Source: Boswellia sacra (taxonomy: Eukaryota > Streptophyta > Magnoliopsida > Sapindales > Burseraceae). Taken from it: DNA of 64,000 nt. Positions within the stretch are counted from its first letter, which is position 1. Each line of letters begins with the position of its first letter. Shown piece after piece: positions 37,001 to 48,714 of the stretch. The stretch lies in the NCBI GenBank assembly GCA_013180625.2, contig SNVD02011224.1:284001-348000 (forward strand), given 5' to 3'. Below the pieces are notes generated by a model. The model was not told the DNA's origin. It ran no database searches and saw only the letters and a program-made list of their open reading frames with translations. The position numbers were made by a program, and so were the translations under genes.

Positions 37001-40000
37001 TTAATTTTCTAAATTTAATATCTGTGTAGTCACCTATATTTGGTGACCGTCTTTTGTGTAAAGTTGTATTCATTTATACTGCATGTTGTATGCATTTGGT
37101 CTAATATTTATGCATTGTGTTTTTCAGATAGCTACACTTGAACCAATGATTACAGGACTGCAAGAGGCACTGCCAAAGTCCATTGGTCTGCTTCCTTTTG
37201 ATAGTGGTGTAACAGGTATTCAGTGGCATTTTAATTGTTTCCTTTCAGTTTCTTCCCTTTTCACCTTTAATGCTCTGCTTGGGGTGAAATGGTACTTAAA
37301 ATTATTGATAACATTATTCTTTTTAACTCTTAACTCTATACTTGATGAAAAACACGCTAGAAAAAGGAGAGAACTATAGAAGATATATGGGGGAGGCAAA
37401 TGAGTTCAGTTCTCAGTATCCATTAATAACAAAGGTCTGGATACCGTGACAACCCCGGCCCTTATTTATAGTGGCTAAGTCCTACCTCATAAGATATAGA
37501 ATCATTCCCTCATAGAAAATGAAATCAGACAAAATAAAGAAATACAATCCTGATTCGCCAGGAAATAAGTAAATAAATCCCACAAATAGGAAAGGAAGAA
37601 TGATAATCTTAAGTTCTGCAATTATGTCTAACATAAGTCCACAAATCCTCTAGTGTTTACATCAATGACATCGTCCCTTGTAGTATTGAAATGCAAAACT
37701 CAATTGTTTAAAAACTGTGGTTCCTTGTGTGACCAATTCAGCAGAACTTCACAGATGCACATATAAACCTCGTAATGTTTGGGCATTTAAAGATTTTACA
37801 GTAATCACAGGGATTCTGTTAAATTCACAAATAGCGTGGTTAACACTCCTTGAACTTTCTGCAATTGTATTAAAAAATACATGTACCAGGAACACAGTCT
37901 GGATTGCTTTTACGACAGATTTGGGATACAACTTTGTGGTTATGAGGTAGTAACTATGATGTAATAGGGCTGCATACGAAAATATGGGATTGCATTTGTA
38001 CACACATTTTTATAGGCCACGACCAATGGCACTCACCTTTTAGCACATTTTGACATAATTTTCTAGGCCTTTGGATCAATGCATTTTATCAAGTAGGATT
38101 AAATCTAGCGTACATATTTAACACACCTAGATAGTGATACATGTTAAATACAACCTCAAATCAAAATTACTTTGATTTAACGTCCACACTTGGTGTCGTA
38201 ATTTATATATAAAAATAAAAATAAAAAAAAGTGGTGTCATGATCTATGTATTTGTATAAGTGACTGTTGTTTGATTATTTAATTTATGCATGCTTTATTT
38301 TTTCTCAGTTTTCATCTTTATCTCATCTTTCCTAGTATATATATAAATTCAATTCATACAGGTTGTATGAGGCTTGTTAAAGAACATCTTAATTGGGGGA
38401 CCAAGTCAGAGCTCAAAGCTGAGATTCTTCGTGGCATAAAGGAGATTGGAAGTGTATTATATTGGATGGGGCTTCTTGATATTGTATTGGTTAGTTCCAG
38501 GATCCTTCATTTAATGAATATTAGCTATTGATATTTGCATAGATGGATATCTTGAAAAAAGCATTACACAAGTTTTATTGGAGTTTACCATAGTTGATAT
38601 ATCTTAACACCATTTTACTCTACACTGTTTCTTGATTGCAATTATGCTGATCTTACGCAATTTTTATACATTGATATGAGAATGTGCTGTGCTGCTCTGG
38701 TTGGCCGTTAAATCGATTTTCTACACACTATGACTGTCTATCTATATGATGTTGCATGAACGCATCCTGATAGTAGCTTGTTGGTTAATATTTTTTCAGT
38801 CATTCTTTCTAGTTGCTTCTTACTATTGCAATCTCATATGCATAACAGAGAGAAGTAGATACAACAAATTTCATGCAAACAGCCCCTTGGTTGGGGTTGC
38901 TTCCTGGTGCCGATGGTCAAATATCTTATCATCAAGATGGTGGAGATAGTCCTGTAGTGAGCCTCTTCAAATCAGCTACTGCTGCAATTGTATCAAACCC
39001 TGGGTGCCCAAATCCAACATCTTTTTACACCATGTCAAAACAGGCAGAGGCTGCTGGTATTTAATTTCTTCTCATTTAGCTTCCCTATAGATGTTTAGTC
39101 GACCAATTATTTTTAAGGGCTGATGGAAGAACTATCTAGGCCAATTTTCTAGGAATATGGCCTCTGTATTCCGTGGTGGTTTACTTTACACATTCTGCCT
39201 TTTTTTTTCACGCTTTCCTCTCTTTTCATATCCATAGATCTTAACTTTGCATCAAGAATTGATATGCATGAAGTTGGTCCATGCATAGCAAGATACTCCG
39301 CCTTCAACGTGGGTTATGATCACCAAAAACAAGGATACTGTTGAAGTATGTCTGGCACAATCCTTGTTTGCCATCAAGGCTTCTTTGACTATTACGTAAT
39401 CAACATTCAGATTCAGAAAGCTATGGAAAAAATAATAAATAATTAAAATACAAAGACAGCAAGGATGATAGATGGAGGAACACCAACAATTTATGTCATT
39501 ATATAAATATATACATTATTTGGTGCAGGGAAAAATGTTCTGCTTGGGACTTTCATTACCTAATTACCTCCATAAAATAATACGAATTTCTATTTGCACT
39601 ACTTAAGGGTAGAAGCTATCATGAAAAAGATCTTTGCGGGAACATCAAAGCCTTAATTTACAATTTATTTAAATCTTTTCTCATTTCTATTTTTAAGAAA
39701 TTCGGAAACTGTTGACTTGACCATTTTCAATGTCCCTATCAAACTCCCTCTCCATGTTTGCAACCTACCTTTTTCAAAAATCACGACGGGGAAACAGTGT
39801 TGATTGATGGTATTATTTTTCAAGTTTGTCTGACTTTGGTAGGAATTAGGAAAGGTTCATGCTGATATTTATCATGATGAAGCTACTTAGAGTGTGAATC
39901 AGCATATGCAGTGCGATGGGACACCAAAATTACTGCACTCTCTCATTGCTACTTGAAAGAGATTGCCATAGTTGTTGGACAAACTCAGCTTATTTGTAGA

Positions 40001-41903
40001 ATATACAGGATCTCTGTTGCCGGTTGATGCACATTATCGTATTACAATTTTGTTGTTTATTGGATTTTATGATTCTTCAGGATTAAGATGTTTGATGTCT
40101 GCCTTTATGTTGCAGATCTATTGTACAAGGCCAACATGAATTCCGGAAGTGTGCTTGAATATGCCCTTGCATTTACAAGTGCAGCCTTGGATAAATATTG
40201 TAGTAAGTGGAGTGCTGCTCCCAAGACGGGGTTCATTGACATTACAACTTCAAAGGACTTTTATCGAATATATTCTGGCCTGCAAATTGTAAGGAACAAC
40301 TTTCAGCAGCTCATTGTTTTAATATCTTTATCTTATTTAAAGGTTCTGAACATATAATTTTCTGAGGACTTTTTACAAGTCAATGAATATCATAATGGGA
40401 TTTTATATTAACCGTGTTGTAGATCTGCACTTCCTCGAAATAATGGTTTGAACATCAGGGTATTAACTGTCTTATAGTATAGGCTTATGAGCTATTTTAT
40501 ATGTGTCTCATATTAACTATAATGTTCTATCTGCCTGAGATTATATTTTTGCTGTTATCTCAAAATTGGATTATTTATTTAAGAGAAAAATTTACAAAGT
40601 AAGATACTGCTCTGTCGTTGATGCACTTCAGGGGAAAATTGAGAGGAAAAGATCTTATAGACAAAGTTACAATGAAGACTAAACCTCCTGTGAATTGCCC
40701 ATGTACCAGTCACACATTCAATTATATATATAAGCCTAGAGTATATGTATAAAGTACACGGTACCCCATCTAGTCATATATACCATTTTTGTTGCAGAAA
40801 CGAATTCTGGATACCATTTGTTGCTAATTTATAGTTCTTAAATTGCAGGGTTATCTGGAGGATTCTGATCGAGCACCATCTAACAGTCACGAAGATCTGG
40901 GAGATTCAGTTGCATGGGGTGGATGTACCATAATATACTTGCTTGGACAGCAACTGCATTTTGAGCTTTTTGATTTTTCATATCAAGTCCTCAATGTTGC
41001 TGAAGTGGAGGCTGTATCAGTCACAAAGACACATAAGAGTCCTCATTTTAACCAGGTATGGTTTATCTTATTTTAATTTCTTCTCTGATATCCATATCAC
41101 ATGTACAGAAAATCACATTCATGTTGGTATCTTTTGGTTATGAAACAGACATCTACATCGTCAGTGAAAATATTTGCACGCATAAACCTGCCTATTTTTA
41201 GTGCCACTATGTCGTTGTTGTTGAAGTAATGCATTTACTGTTAATCCATATCATACATAAAAAACTGTAAGCTCATGACTCTTTTATTTCTACAGTTAAA
41301 CACGCAGACATACATAGTCAATGAAAGTATATCATGCAAGCATAAATCTGCTCTATGCAACTGTTAATTTGTCGCCAGTGTTAAGTAAAACATAATTAGG
41401 CATCTTGTTGTCCAACTAAATCCACAAATCTCAGCAAAAAGATGTCCCACTTCAATGACAAGCATATATCAGATATCACAATTTTGATGGTTGTGTTGTG
41501 TCATAATATTAGAAGTGTAATCTGATAGAGTAGTTGAGCTTTATATAATTGCAGATTGGTTTGCAGACCGAAGTGTACTTAGAAGTAAAAAATTATTATT
41601 ATAATAATAATAATAAATAAATAAATAAAATAATCCTATATGAAGTTTGGTTGTGTAATCTTGTTTGGCGTGTTCAGTTTGTTTATGACTGCTTTACTTT
41701 TGCGTAAGGGATGGGAAGCCGTAATAGAAGCAATGAAGAAAGCAAGGAGGTTGAACAATCATGTGTTCTCCATGCTGAAAGCACGTTGCCCCCTCGAAGA
41801 CAAGACAGCTTGTGCTATAAAGCAAAGTGGTGCCCCTCTGCATCGGATTAAATTCGAGAACACTGTATCTGCCTTTGAAACACTGCCACAGAAAGGTGTC
41901 TGA
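15130..41903 (+). CDS. PIR: PIR/CYFIP-SRA1-type subunit of the SCAR/WAVE complex
   Basis: Plant PIR (KLUNKER/PIROGI/SRA1) links activated ROP/Rac GTPases to SCAR/WAVE and so to ARP2/3-driven actin branching; Arabidopsis mutants have distorted trichomes and pavement cells. Thirty phase-consistent exons: 15130-15186, 15315-15387, 15641-15705, 15815-15892, 16337-16456, 16567-16637, 16840-16932, 17662-17731, 18213-18277, 18489-18684, 18773-18931, 19561-19647, 19770-19985, 20285-20496, 21257-21404, 22343-22511, 32324-32400, 32744-32914, 33392-33468, 33547-33649, 34566-34685, 34769-34912, 36177-36326, 36457-36600, 37128-37215, 38362-38489, 38849-39056, 40116-40288, 40849-41055, 41709-41903. Together they give 1287 aa with no internal stop, close to the family length of about 1280. 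Recognisable conserved blocks include [51 protein letters not shown] and the C-terminal [19 protein letters not shown]. Intron 16 carries nested retrotransposons. The splice sites of exons 11 and 30 are weak. Confidence 0.95.
17512..17542. repeat. TA microsatellite in PIR intron 7
   Basis: An uninterrupted (AT)n tract of about 15 units lies in the intron between PIR exons 7 and 8. It has no evident function and is likely to vary in length between individuals. Confidence 0.9.
18993..19040. repeat. GT microsatellite in PIR intron 11
   Basis: A (GT)n tract of more than 20 units, with one early interruption, lies about 60 bp downstream of the PIR exon 11 donor. The poly-Thr/His frame it creates on the minus strand is an artefact of the repeat. 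Confidence 0.9.
22961..23449. mobile_element. Diverged hAT-like MITE in PIR intron 16
   Basis: The left end TAGAGGGACGGTTCGCC and the right end, read on the other strand (TAGAGGTGGCAGCGGGAAC), form a degenerate terminal inverted repeat of the TAGRGGTGGCA type. GC-rich arms rich in GGCC and AGCC (22965-23060 and 23305-23440) surround an AT-rich core, as in the larger element at 197. The flanking 8-mers do not match cleanly, so this copy is older or the ends are slightly misplaced. There is no coding potential. Confidence 0.5.
23616..23784 (-). repeat. 3' LTR of the Copia element
   Basis: This 169-bp copy is the same length as the one at 30882-31050 and matches it over its whole length apart from scattered substitutions. 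It is the downstream LTR relative to the minus-strand coding direction, because the polypurine tract lies immediately to its right at 23785. Confidence 0.88.
23792..26842 (-). pseudogene. Copia pol remnant: protease C-part, integrase, RT, RNase H
   Basis: Minus-strand blocks in order are: the rest of the protease/linker region (about 26842-26590); a gag-pre-integrase motif HYRLGHPS with Cys pair and integrase core blocks ([21 protein letters not shown]; 26584-26075); reverse transcriptase ([11 protein letters not shown], and YEDD in the catalytic-loop position where Copia elements usually have YVDD; 25150-24590); and RNase H ([20 protein letters not shown]; 24379-23792). In-frame stops occur at 26072-26077 (two adjacent TAG), 25115-25117 (TAA), 25022-25024 (TGA), 24590-24592 (TAG), 24383-24385 (TAG) and 24038-24040 (TAA). 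It cannot make a functional polyprotein. Confidence 0.88.
26843..27211 (+). repeat. 5' LTR of the gag-only element
   Basis: This 369-bp LTR contains an AGTATAAATATAGGG TATA-like site around 27059-27073 and two GATTGTGTGTGAGTGT-type repeats near its 3' end. The first half carries three or four iterations of an AGGGATTTTGACT-type motif, which is also found in the solo LTR at 11099. Confidence 0.92.
27227..27888 (+). other. Leader of the gag-only element
   Basis: About 660 bp lie between the primer-binding site and the gag ATG. The first part (27260-27710) is unusually C-rich for this window, with repeated CACCGG/CGCCGG and ACTGTTCA motifs. It could be a structured 5' UTR or packaging region. 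No upstream ORF of note lies on this strand; the minus-strand frame at 27506-27688 appears to be a composition artefact. Confidence 0.5.
27889..29115 (+). CDS. Gag-like protein of the nested LTR element, 408 aa
   Basis: The uninterrupted ORF begins at ATG 27889, and its stop is about 40 bp before the 3' LTR. Residues of roughly 50-120 fit a Ty3-type retrotransposon gag core: [10 protein letters not shown] (51-60), an AFEWW block (81-85) and [16 protein letters not shown] (99-114). The rest is a long Glu/Lys/Ile-rich, probably disordered tail with short PKIEVEV repeats near residues 285-305. There is no CCHC zinc knuckle and no protease, RT or integrase domain. The protein would be expected to form particles that carry the element RNA using another element's enzymes. 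The intact frame together with near-identical LTRs suggests recent activity. Assignment to Ty3 over Copia gag rests on motif resemblance only. Confidence 0.8.
   Translation: MAYWGYQNNYKRKKHEVAFNKRLDFYGIHCRPYVKIILSDFRCHVKGILPWFDSLEQYFYDVDLPEDMMVDCGATQLSEFAFEWWMVKCKHPGRTGELPTWDEMKRLVIDTFMPSHLRPRYMPKRQTMVSYRSQNHEYCDWKFDLDRFNRLIDQYHELCKNLPIISQSPFQSDHSSILTPHPSEKVQPTKCELIEDKVPCARKDVEKVAMNNEVPSADDDEVEIQGNDAEYKIEKSLIEEELIGEIDLMHVEDFKVEYHPIEVMPLVEEKPIEIIHPAKKEVSTPKIEVEVSKPKIEVELCYEERIFESPKLLQEVISKSNTEIDFLGVNTVLDKCSNQGMLDSILTSPMMLIASSPILTSINAILLCIQPLVSMFLDYREVQTWIDDMPMFMQDKTWCFIVFLQHPP
29156..29525 (+). repeat. 3' LTR of the gag-only element
   Basis: This 370-bp copy differs from the 5' LTR by four substitutions and one inserted base. 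It begins directly after the polypurine tract and ends CA, followed by the GAATC target duplication. Confidence 0.92.
29531..30481 (-). pseudogene. Copia gag and start of protease, disabled
   Basis: A 284-aa minus-strand frame (30472-29618) matches Copia-type gag: an N-terminal [16 protein letters not shown] region, a coiled [16 protein letters not shown] block and an Arg/Gly-rich linker. Its zinc knuckle runs [14 protein letters not shown], in which the second Cys is replaced by Tyr. A TAA stop (29618-29620) separates it from the protease start, where the active-site motif reads DSRA in place of the usual DSGA/DTGA. The nested element interrupts the frame shortly after that motif. An initiating Met upstream of 30472 is possible. 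Confidence 0.82.
30600..30881 (-). other. Copia 5' leader with iterated ACTGTTCA motif
   Basis: Between the 5' LTR and gag, the minus strand carries at least five ACTGTT(C/T)A-type units between 30610 and 30735. The primer-binding-like sequence is at 30870-30881. It is non-coding and could be a packaging or dimerisation region. A 16-bp stretch here is also present in the leader of the nested element. Confidence 0.6.
30882..31050 (-). repeat. 5' LTR of the Copia element
   Basis: This 169-bp copy is the upstream LTR for the minus-strand element. Its inner edge is set by the primer-binding-like sequence at 30881 downwards, and its inner terminus has decayed to TTTT where the partner copy has TGTT. 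Confidence 0.85.
31230..31911. other. Unassigned repeat-like segment in PIR intron 16
   Basis: The segment begins GGGTGCGATCAGTGCACC, which resembles a DNA-transposon terminus. It is followed by AT-rich DNA and then an 86-aa minus-strand frame (31911-31651) whose sequence I do not recognise. No matching inverted terminus or target duplication was found. It may be a remnant of a DNA transposon or captured gene fragment, but this is unsupported. Confidence 0.25.
37395..37661 (-). repeat. Possible LTR-like remnant in PIR intron 25
   Basis: The stretch differs in composition from the surrounding intron. On the minus strand it contains CCACTATAAATAAGGG, a typical LTR TATA region, and it ends CTAGTGTTTACA on the + strand. 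I found no second copy, primer-binding site or target duplication, so this is a weak call. Confidence 0.25.
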
Positions 41904-42400
41904 TCGGACTCCAGTAGTTTTTTCCACTTCTGTTGCCTTATCTTCTTGTATTTGCCTGTACAAAGTTACAAATTTGTATTGCCCCGCTGAGATTTTTGGA
42001 ATTTGAATAGAAATGCATACCTTCCACAAGCCGATTATCAAAGGACTTTTAGTCGGAGAGATTCGTGCTCAAATTTCGTTCAGAAATGGGCTAACAAATT
42101 AAAATGAAATACATGGAAAAGAATTTTATTTCGAAGGCCGTAATCTCGGCCTACCCCCGGGCTTAAACCTTGGAAAACCGGGCAATTCTTGACTTGGTCT
42201 GACCTTGGTAACTCGAGGGCATGATTTGACCGAGCTTTTATTTTACTGTACTACAGCTAGATAGCCTATTTTCGTTCAATTCTTCAACTCTTTCAGTATT
42301 ATTGTCAGAAAAAGAGTTATAGAGTATTTATTTAGTTATGGCATTACATTTTCAAAAATTACTAGGTTTCAAAAGCGTCTTATAACCATAACGGGTCCGT
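41904..42400. other. PIR 3' region
   Basis: The first ~150 bp probably form the PIR 3' UTR. The remainder is ordinary intergenic DNA up to the foldback element at 42401. No gene is seen. Confidence 0.45.
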
Positions 42401-42698
42401 CTACAGTACATCTGATGTACTGGTACATCACTTGTCAATTTTTTGTAAATTCAGTGTAAGAGTTGTAAATCTTTATATAAAAATTGTAAATGTGAAAAAA
42501 AAAAGTTGTAAATTCCCATTTACGACTTTTATACAATGATTTACAACTTTTACACTAGTTTACAAAAAATCAAAAATAGTTTCATTTACAACTTTTACAT
42601 TCCATATTTACGATTTTTATACAAGAATTTACAACTTTTATACTAAAAATTACAAAAATTTAGAAAAGTGATGCAGCGGTACAACCGATGTACCGTAG
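42401..42698. mobile_element. Foldback MITE with TTGTAAA/TTTACAA arms
   Basis: The outer ends form an imperfect inverted repeat of about 40 bp: CTACAGTACATCTGATGTAC on the left and CTACGGTACATCGGTTGTAC on the right, read on the other strand. The left half repeats TTGTAAA-type units and the right half repeats TTTACAA-type units, so most of the element can fold back on itself. At under 300 bp and without an ORF it fits a MITE. A clean target duplication is not visible. Confidence 0.65.
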
Positions 42699-45600
42699 CT
42701 AAAGCCATAACTTTGGTTGTTTTTGGGGGATTCACAAAATGTTTTTGACAACTAGCATCATCTGTTGAAGACTAAGATGATATTTGAGTCAATAACTCCC
42801 TTAGTGGACGTTTCGTGCCTATAATGTGAATTGTGGAACATGAGAGAATTAAGTCAGTTTCCATTTTCAGAGGTTTCAAGGGAATATAAAAATCTTTTTT
42901 AAGACTCCAACTAGACATCTGAAAACGAGATGGGGGCATCTCTTGTCCATCCATTGAAAAGAAGCACGAAACGAAAATTAAGTCCTATACTAGGAAGATG
43001 TCTAGGTCATTTTTCTTGTTACGTCATCTTGATGATATTCTATTTTATTCAAAATAGTACTTACGCATCGTAGGAAAGTTTTAGTTTATAAAGTGCGATT
43101 ACAATTTTAATCAACATGGCGCAACAAGGGCCATCTCGTTTTGCAAATCCATAAAAGGTGGAGGACGCTTGCATGAAACCCAAAACAAACAACGTTTTGA
43201 CTCTGAGTCAATGTAATATAATTTGCATTCGAGTCAATCCAAACCAACAGTGTAAAAGTGAAGATGTTCATGGTAGCCTGAGGGAATGAACTGTTACATC
43301 CCATATTACTTGGGAATGAAATGATAAAACTAATTAGTATCTCGTGGCTCCTAAATTATCAAGACTTGTTTTTTGTGAAAGATGTTTACATAAGCTCAAA
43401 AATAAATTCGTGAAGGTGAAGGTGAAGGACGCTCGTATGAAGCTCAAAGCTAGCAATATTCTTGGGGTCCAGGTGTTAAATGACACACACAACACATTCC
43501 AAAATATTTCACCTATCCAACTACCTAAAAACCACGGGACGTTTAGTTATAGATTATGTGTTTTTGTTTCCAAAATTTCTATTTAGATATGAGAATGTGA
43601 GATATGCTAAGTTCCACAAGAGATTTGAATTGCTTAAAAATATGTTTAGTTATATATATTTTGTATTTTTATTTGAAAATGACTGATAGTTGAAAAATAA
43701 TTAAAAAATATTTTTATTTTTAAATATTATATAATAATAAAAATAATAATATTTATCGAGTAATATAATTTAAAATGAAAATATAAAAAATTATTTGAAA
43801 AAGAAGAAGAAGAAAAGACAAATCAAATAGAAAGAGAAAAGGGAGAAACATAAATTTTTCTGTTTTATATTTATTGAAAAGTATGCTTTAATTGTTTTGT
43901 ACTTAAGTGTGTCTTTTTTTTTTTTAAACAAAAATGACTAAATAAATACTTACCACACATTCCATAAGATATCTGTTTGAAAATGAAAATGTAAAAAATG
44001 CAAAAAAGAAAAAAAGGTAAACAAACAGCAAAATATTTAGAAATTCAATGACCTAACTTTAGGCGATGAAATATTCAAATAGCCCCTTCAAACTTTTAGC
44101 TAATAATTGTCTTTGCCATGTTTCTCTTGTTAGTTTTTAAGGACTAAGGACATCAATTAGACTATGGACCGAAAGAAAGCATTATTTTTTTTTCTTATAT
44201 ATATTCATTTTAGATATGTGATTGTGATTGTGATTCCTGATTTAGTTTAGTAGTTAATGTTAAAGACTTGACATTTATCATGAAGAAATAATTTGGCAAA
44301 TTGTTTAATATATAAGGTACTTTAGATTACTTTTGTGATGCACTAATATAAATATAAACAATCATAATTATATGTTATAACAAAAATTTAAAAAAAAAAG
44401 TTTGAATATGGCGATACCTAAAACATATTATTAAATAAAAATACAAGTAAATTGAAATTATAATATCAAATATGGTAATTGGACCTAGAGGTTACCGTTT
44501 ATAAATTAGGCAAGTCAAGCATTGCATTTATGGGCATGAGACGGGTTTGAAGTTAAACCTATTATCATCCCCAATATTTATGCCCTGGAAGAAGATGTAA
44601 ATGGGTTTTCAAAATAGAAAGAAGCCCTGACGGAATAATTTATAAATAAAGAAGCAGCTAAGTCTTCCACATGTACCATCAACGGTTGGATTTGTGGAAC
44701 AGTTTTCCCATCCTCAATTCAATGATATGTTTTTATCTTTAACGACAACATAATTAGTACACTTAATATGACTCTAAGTTGGAACTAACACCCGCCAACC
44801 TGCCACAGCACATACACGCTGCCACCTCCGCAGCATTTGAAGTGTACATGGGTCATTCGGTCCAGCATGGAATGTGCTGAGCCTGTTTTAGGAAAGCCCA
44901 GCCCGTTTGGATGTTCGAGAAACTAGCAGACTTCTCCAAAATCGACACGGCTTTCACTGTTTTTATTACTCGTTGAAAACATTTTTCAAAGGAAAGGAGG
45001 CTACGTAAGTACATAAGATTATGGAAGGATTTGGTTTGTGATTTTAAAATCATTTAAAAATTATTTGAATCTAATCGATAAAATCTATAGAATCTAAAAA
45101 AGTCTCGGTTATGTTTTAATATGATATAATATTTCGTTTTATGGAGATCTGTTTCATCCAACAATTAATACACGCTTTGTGGTCCGTTTGCATACTAAAA
45201 AATTTTATAAGCAATTGGGTCATAAGAATGTACTTTTTTTTTTAATTGATTTTTGTGAATCGATTTTAAAAAACTTTTAAACTCAATACATTTTTTGGAT
45301 TACTCACGTTAATGGTTAAGTCGAAGGCTTTTTTTTTTTTTGCTAATTTTTGTTTTTTTTTTTTAAATGTTGCAGTAAGTTATCAAGCTAACACGTTCAT
45401 CAACTGGACAACATTGCTAAAGAATGCCACTCATCAATTTGACATCTCAGATGAATTTGTCAACTTATCATTTTTTTTACAATCCATCGATCCTTGTGTG
45501 AGTTTAGCATTTTTAACAGGACTCGTTAGCTCAATAGATCTGATAAAGCTCATTAAATCAGTAAATTTGAGAATATTGTTTATTAGTGTCTCTAACAACT

Positions 45601-48600
45601 TATTTGGAATAATATATTCATCATTAAAAGTCAATTTGATTATTAAAATTCAAAATAGTCTTGCAAATCGATTATTTTCTTATAGTTTCTAATGAATTTT
45701 AGTGAAATAAAAACTCCGTTTAATTGAATTTAGAAGTTCCGTTCAACATTATTTGAATTGATTATTGAAAAAGAAAATAAATTAAAATTTATTCATTTTT
45801 TAGTTCACTTGGAAACATATCTTTCCATAAAAGGGAAAGCACAAGGCAATAGCTGTGGTTGCAATAAAGCTAAAAGTGGATAGAACCCTATTCACTATTT
45901 ATGCTTTCTTTCACTTTTCATTTCTAATATCTTTCTTTTATATTTTCTCTTTACTTATTTCATTATATCAGTAACTTTTCCATTACTTTGCAACAAGGGT
46001 TTTGTATACCAATATTCTTATTTGTTATTTAGATATCAACAATAAGAGAGACTATAAGATAGTAATAAGAGAAAATAAAAAGCTAATTTTCAAAATTTTA
46101 AGTTATTAATTTGTCTAAATTTTAATTAACTAGATATATTTAGAAGAGGAAGTAAATAGTATCATTCTAACCAATTTGACATTTGTATCAACTGATGCTT
46201 TGATCAAAATTAACGATGCTTAATATTCATGCCATAATCTATCTCAAATTTTGTATCAATACATATTTTATCAATGCTTGTTAAATAGGTAGTTTGATGA
46301 TGTGTATAAATAATTTTAGTACTAAGTAACTAATTTTAGTTAATTTGTGACGTGTTAGGTTCAATTGAAGCGTCCATATATTTTTACACAAATTTTTGAT
46401 GCAAAATTTCATATAATCGAATGTAAGCATTTTAGATTGCCAATATTGAACCTTGCATTAATTATGAAAGCTATATTTAATTTATTTCAACTCCCTCCAA
46501 AGTGTTCCAATCTAATATTCCAAAAACTGTGTGATAAATGGGTGACCCTATTTATCACAATCCCTATTTATCACAAGTTAATGCATTGTGTGGGAATTAA
46601 ATTTCATTCAAACGAAATTAAAAAGAACTTAGTTAAAATTTACGAAAGGAAATAAATAATCATTTATAACAAAAATAGAAACAACAAAACCTGTCTCACA
46701 ATCTTGATTTACTACAAAGGAAAAGTAAAACAACTTTTATTGGAAATTAATAGCCTTTAGTACAAAGGAAAGCAATTCAAAGGATAAATTAGATTTCATC
46801 GTGTTGCATGTCTTTCATATTTTTAGTATTTGCAATGAAATCAGCTTTTGCTTGGGTACGTATGTGTGCCCACAGTTGTTAAGCTGCTATTGCTGCGTTT
46901 ACTAATTTACCCAACTAGTCAAAGCAAGTTTTTGTTTCCAGCAATCTTCAAAACATCCAACTTCATCATTGGATTCTAGATTTTATATATTATAGAAGCA
47001 ATTTAAGAAATCTTAAAAGCAATTTTATACGGATTTCTTTGAGGTTTTGATTAGAAGTTTCTGAAATTAATTATATTTTCATCTATATTTCTATTATTTT
47101 AAATACGTTAACGTTAATTACTGCTAAAATATGAGTTTTAATAAATCCATCTTAAAAGTGTCCGTATATCAACACACTGTACATAATTGTGGCCAAAAAT
47201 TTATTTCAAATAAAGTCAAAATTATTTATTCTAGATGTTGACAAATTTTTACAATTATAATTGAACTGTATAAAAGAACGTAGGCATGCAAAACTAGTTT
47301 TAATTCTTTTTTTTAAATTTCTTAATAAGTATTCTACAACACTTTTACCCACAACAAATTTTAGTTTCTTATCAAGCCGCATGAATTTCTATCCATTACT
47401 ATTTGTTAGTGGTTGGTTCAAATTTGACTTGTTGTAAGAACTATATATTTTAGAACTTGAAAATAAATTAGAAACATTTAAAATAAAAAGCAGAGCTGAC
47501 CACTTATGTAACGAACCTATAAACAGCTAGAATAGATAGCTGAGCTACTAGAGCTACTGTGCATTTGAATATTTTATGAATTAATAACAATTATAATTAA
47601 AAAAAAAATTAACTTGTTCTCTACTCTTTATACTAGGATATATAATTTCACCTAAAATCATTTAAATTAACTAAGATGGACACTTGTACTCATTAATATG
47701 AATGCTCGTTGAATCTTTGTGGTTGATTATTTAATATTTTATTTTATTCCCTTCAAGTCATCTAGAATTTCCATATATAGTTGTGCAAATCCTTTCCTTA
47801 TTGACCACCACATGCATTTGTTTTAATAATATAAATTTATACTTTATAATTGACAAGCAACTTAAATTAGAATAATTACTTAATTGACCGAGATCAATGC
47901 ATTTAATTTCCTTGAAGAAATGACCCAGCTAGATTTCTTTAATCCTATTGAAAATAATGATCCAGTTATATATAAACTAATTATGGACAGATATTTTAGA
48001 TTTGTGCTTCAACCTTCGTTTCTACTCAAACAACGCCCCTGCTTAAATAGGTATTAGCCTTCTTAGAGATTAGTTAATTAACATGAAGTTTGTGGTCATA
48101 CAGATATGAAGCTAAAGATATTAACCGTTGAATTGAAACAATATGAACTATTTAAAATTTCATTTGAGTAGCAGGATCAGATCAATAATTTAAGGGTTTT
48201 TGTCTATATATACATATATATGTATTTTTCCATGACTTAGAAAATTATATAGATAGTTTTTATGACAATATAACATCACATTTATCGAATACAGAATTGT
48301 ATGAACTTGTCTTCATGTAGTTGAACGCCTCTCTTTTTTTTAAAAGAAAAAGCCAAAGTAGGTAAAAAAGAAGAGCGATAACGAATATTTTTATCTCAAT
48401 GAATCAATAAAGTGTTAAAAAGAATTAAAAACGGAAAATAAAAAATAAAAAAAAGAAAAAGTGTATTTTACTAGTTTGTAATAAAAAAGTTGCCAAATTT
48501 GGAGAAAACTTGGACAAGACAGGCTTGGACGGAGTTGAGAAGGGAAGGGGGGGTGAAGTCCCCACAAGTCAAGTCTCAACAACTCATCTAACCCATTAGA

Positions 48601-48700
48601 TACGTGTCGGTAATAACCGAATCCCCACAACACCTAACGGTAGAATCTTAACCGTACATTTTTTACGCTTCTGATGTTGCCACGTCACCCCCTTCTCTCC
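42699..48700. other. AT-rich intergenic region between PIR and SEC
   Basis: This 6-kb stretch has no exon series or RNA gene that I can support. All ORFs are short, AT-driven and lack recognisable motifs. It contains poly-A/T runs and GAA-rich tracts (about 43800-43815). It also has a weak pair of similar segments at 43150-43195 and 43410-43460, sharing GGACGCTTGCATGAA/GGACGCTCGTATGAA. Part of it may be old, unrecognisable transposon DNA. Confidence 0.45.
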
Positions 48701-48714
48701 TCCTCGCCTCTTTC

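Noticed and set aside
39283..39310. Short segment resembling the Copia RNase H VEAEY block on the minus strand
   Set aside because: Only about 25 bp match, with an internal indel, and nothing else of a Copia element lies around it; chance similarity cannot be excluded.
43344..43586. 80-aa frame and a weakly similar segment at 43150-43195
   Set aside because: The shared part is short and diverged, there is no domain and no exon partner, and the region is otherwise AT-rich intergenic DNA.
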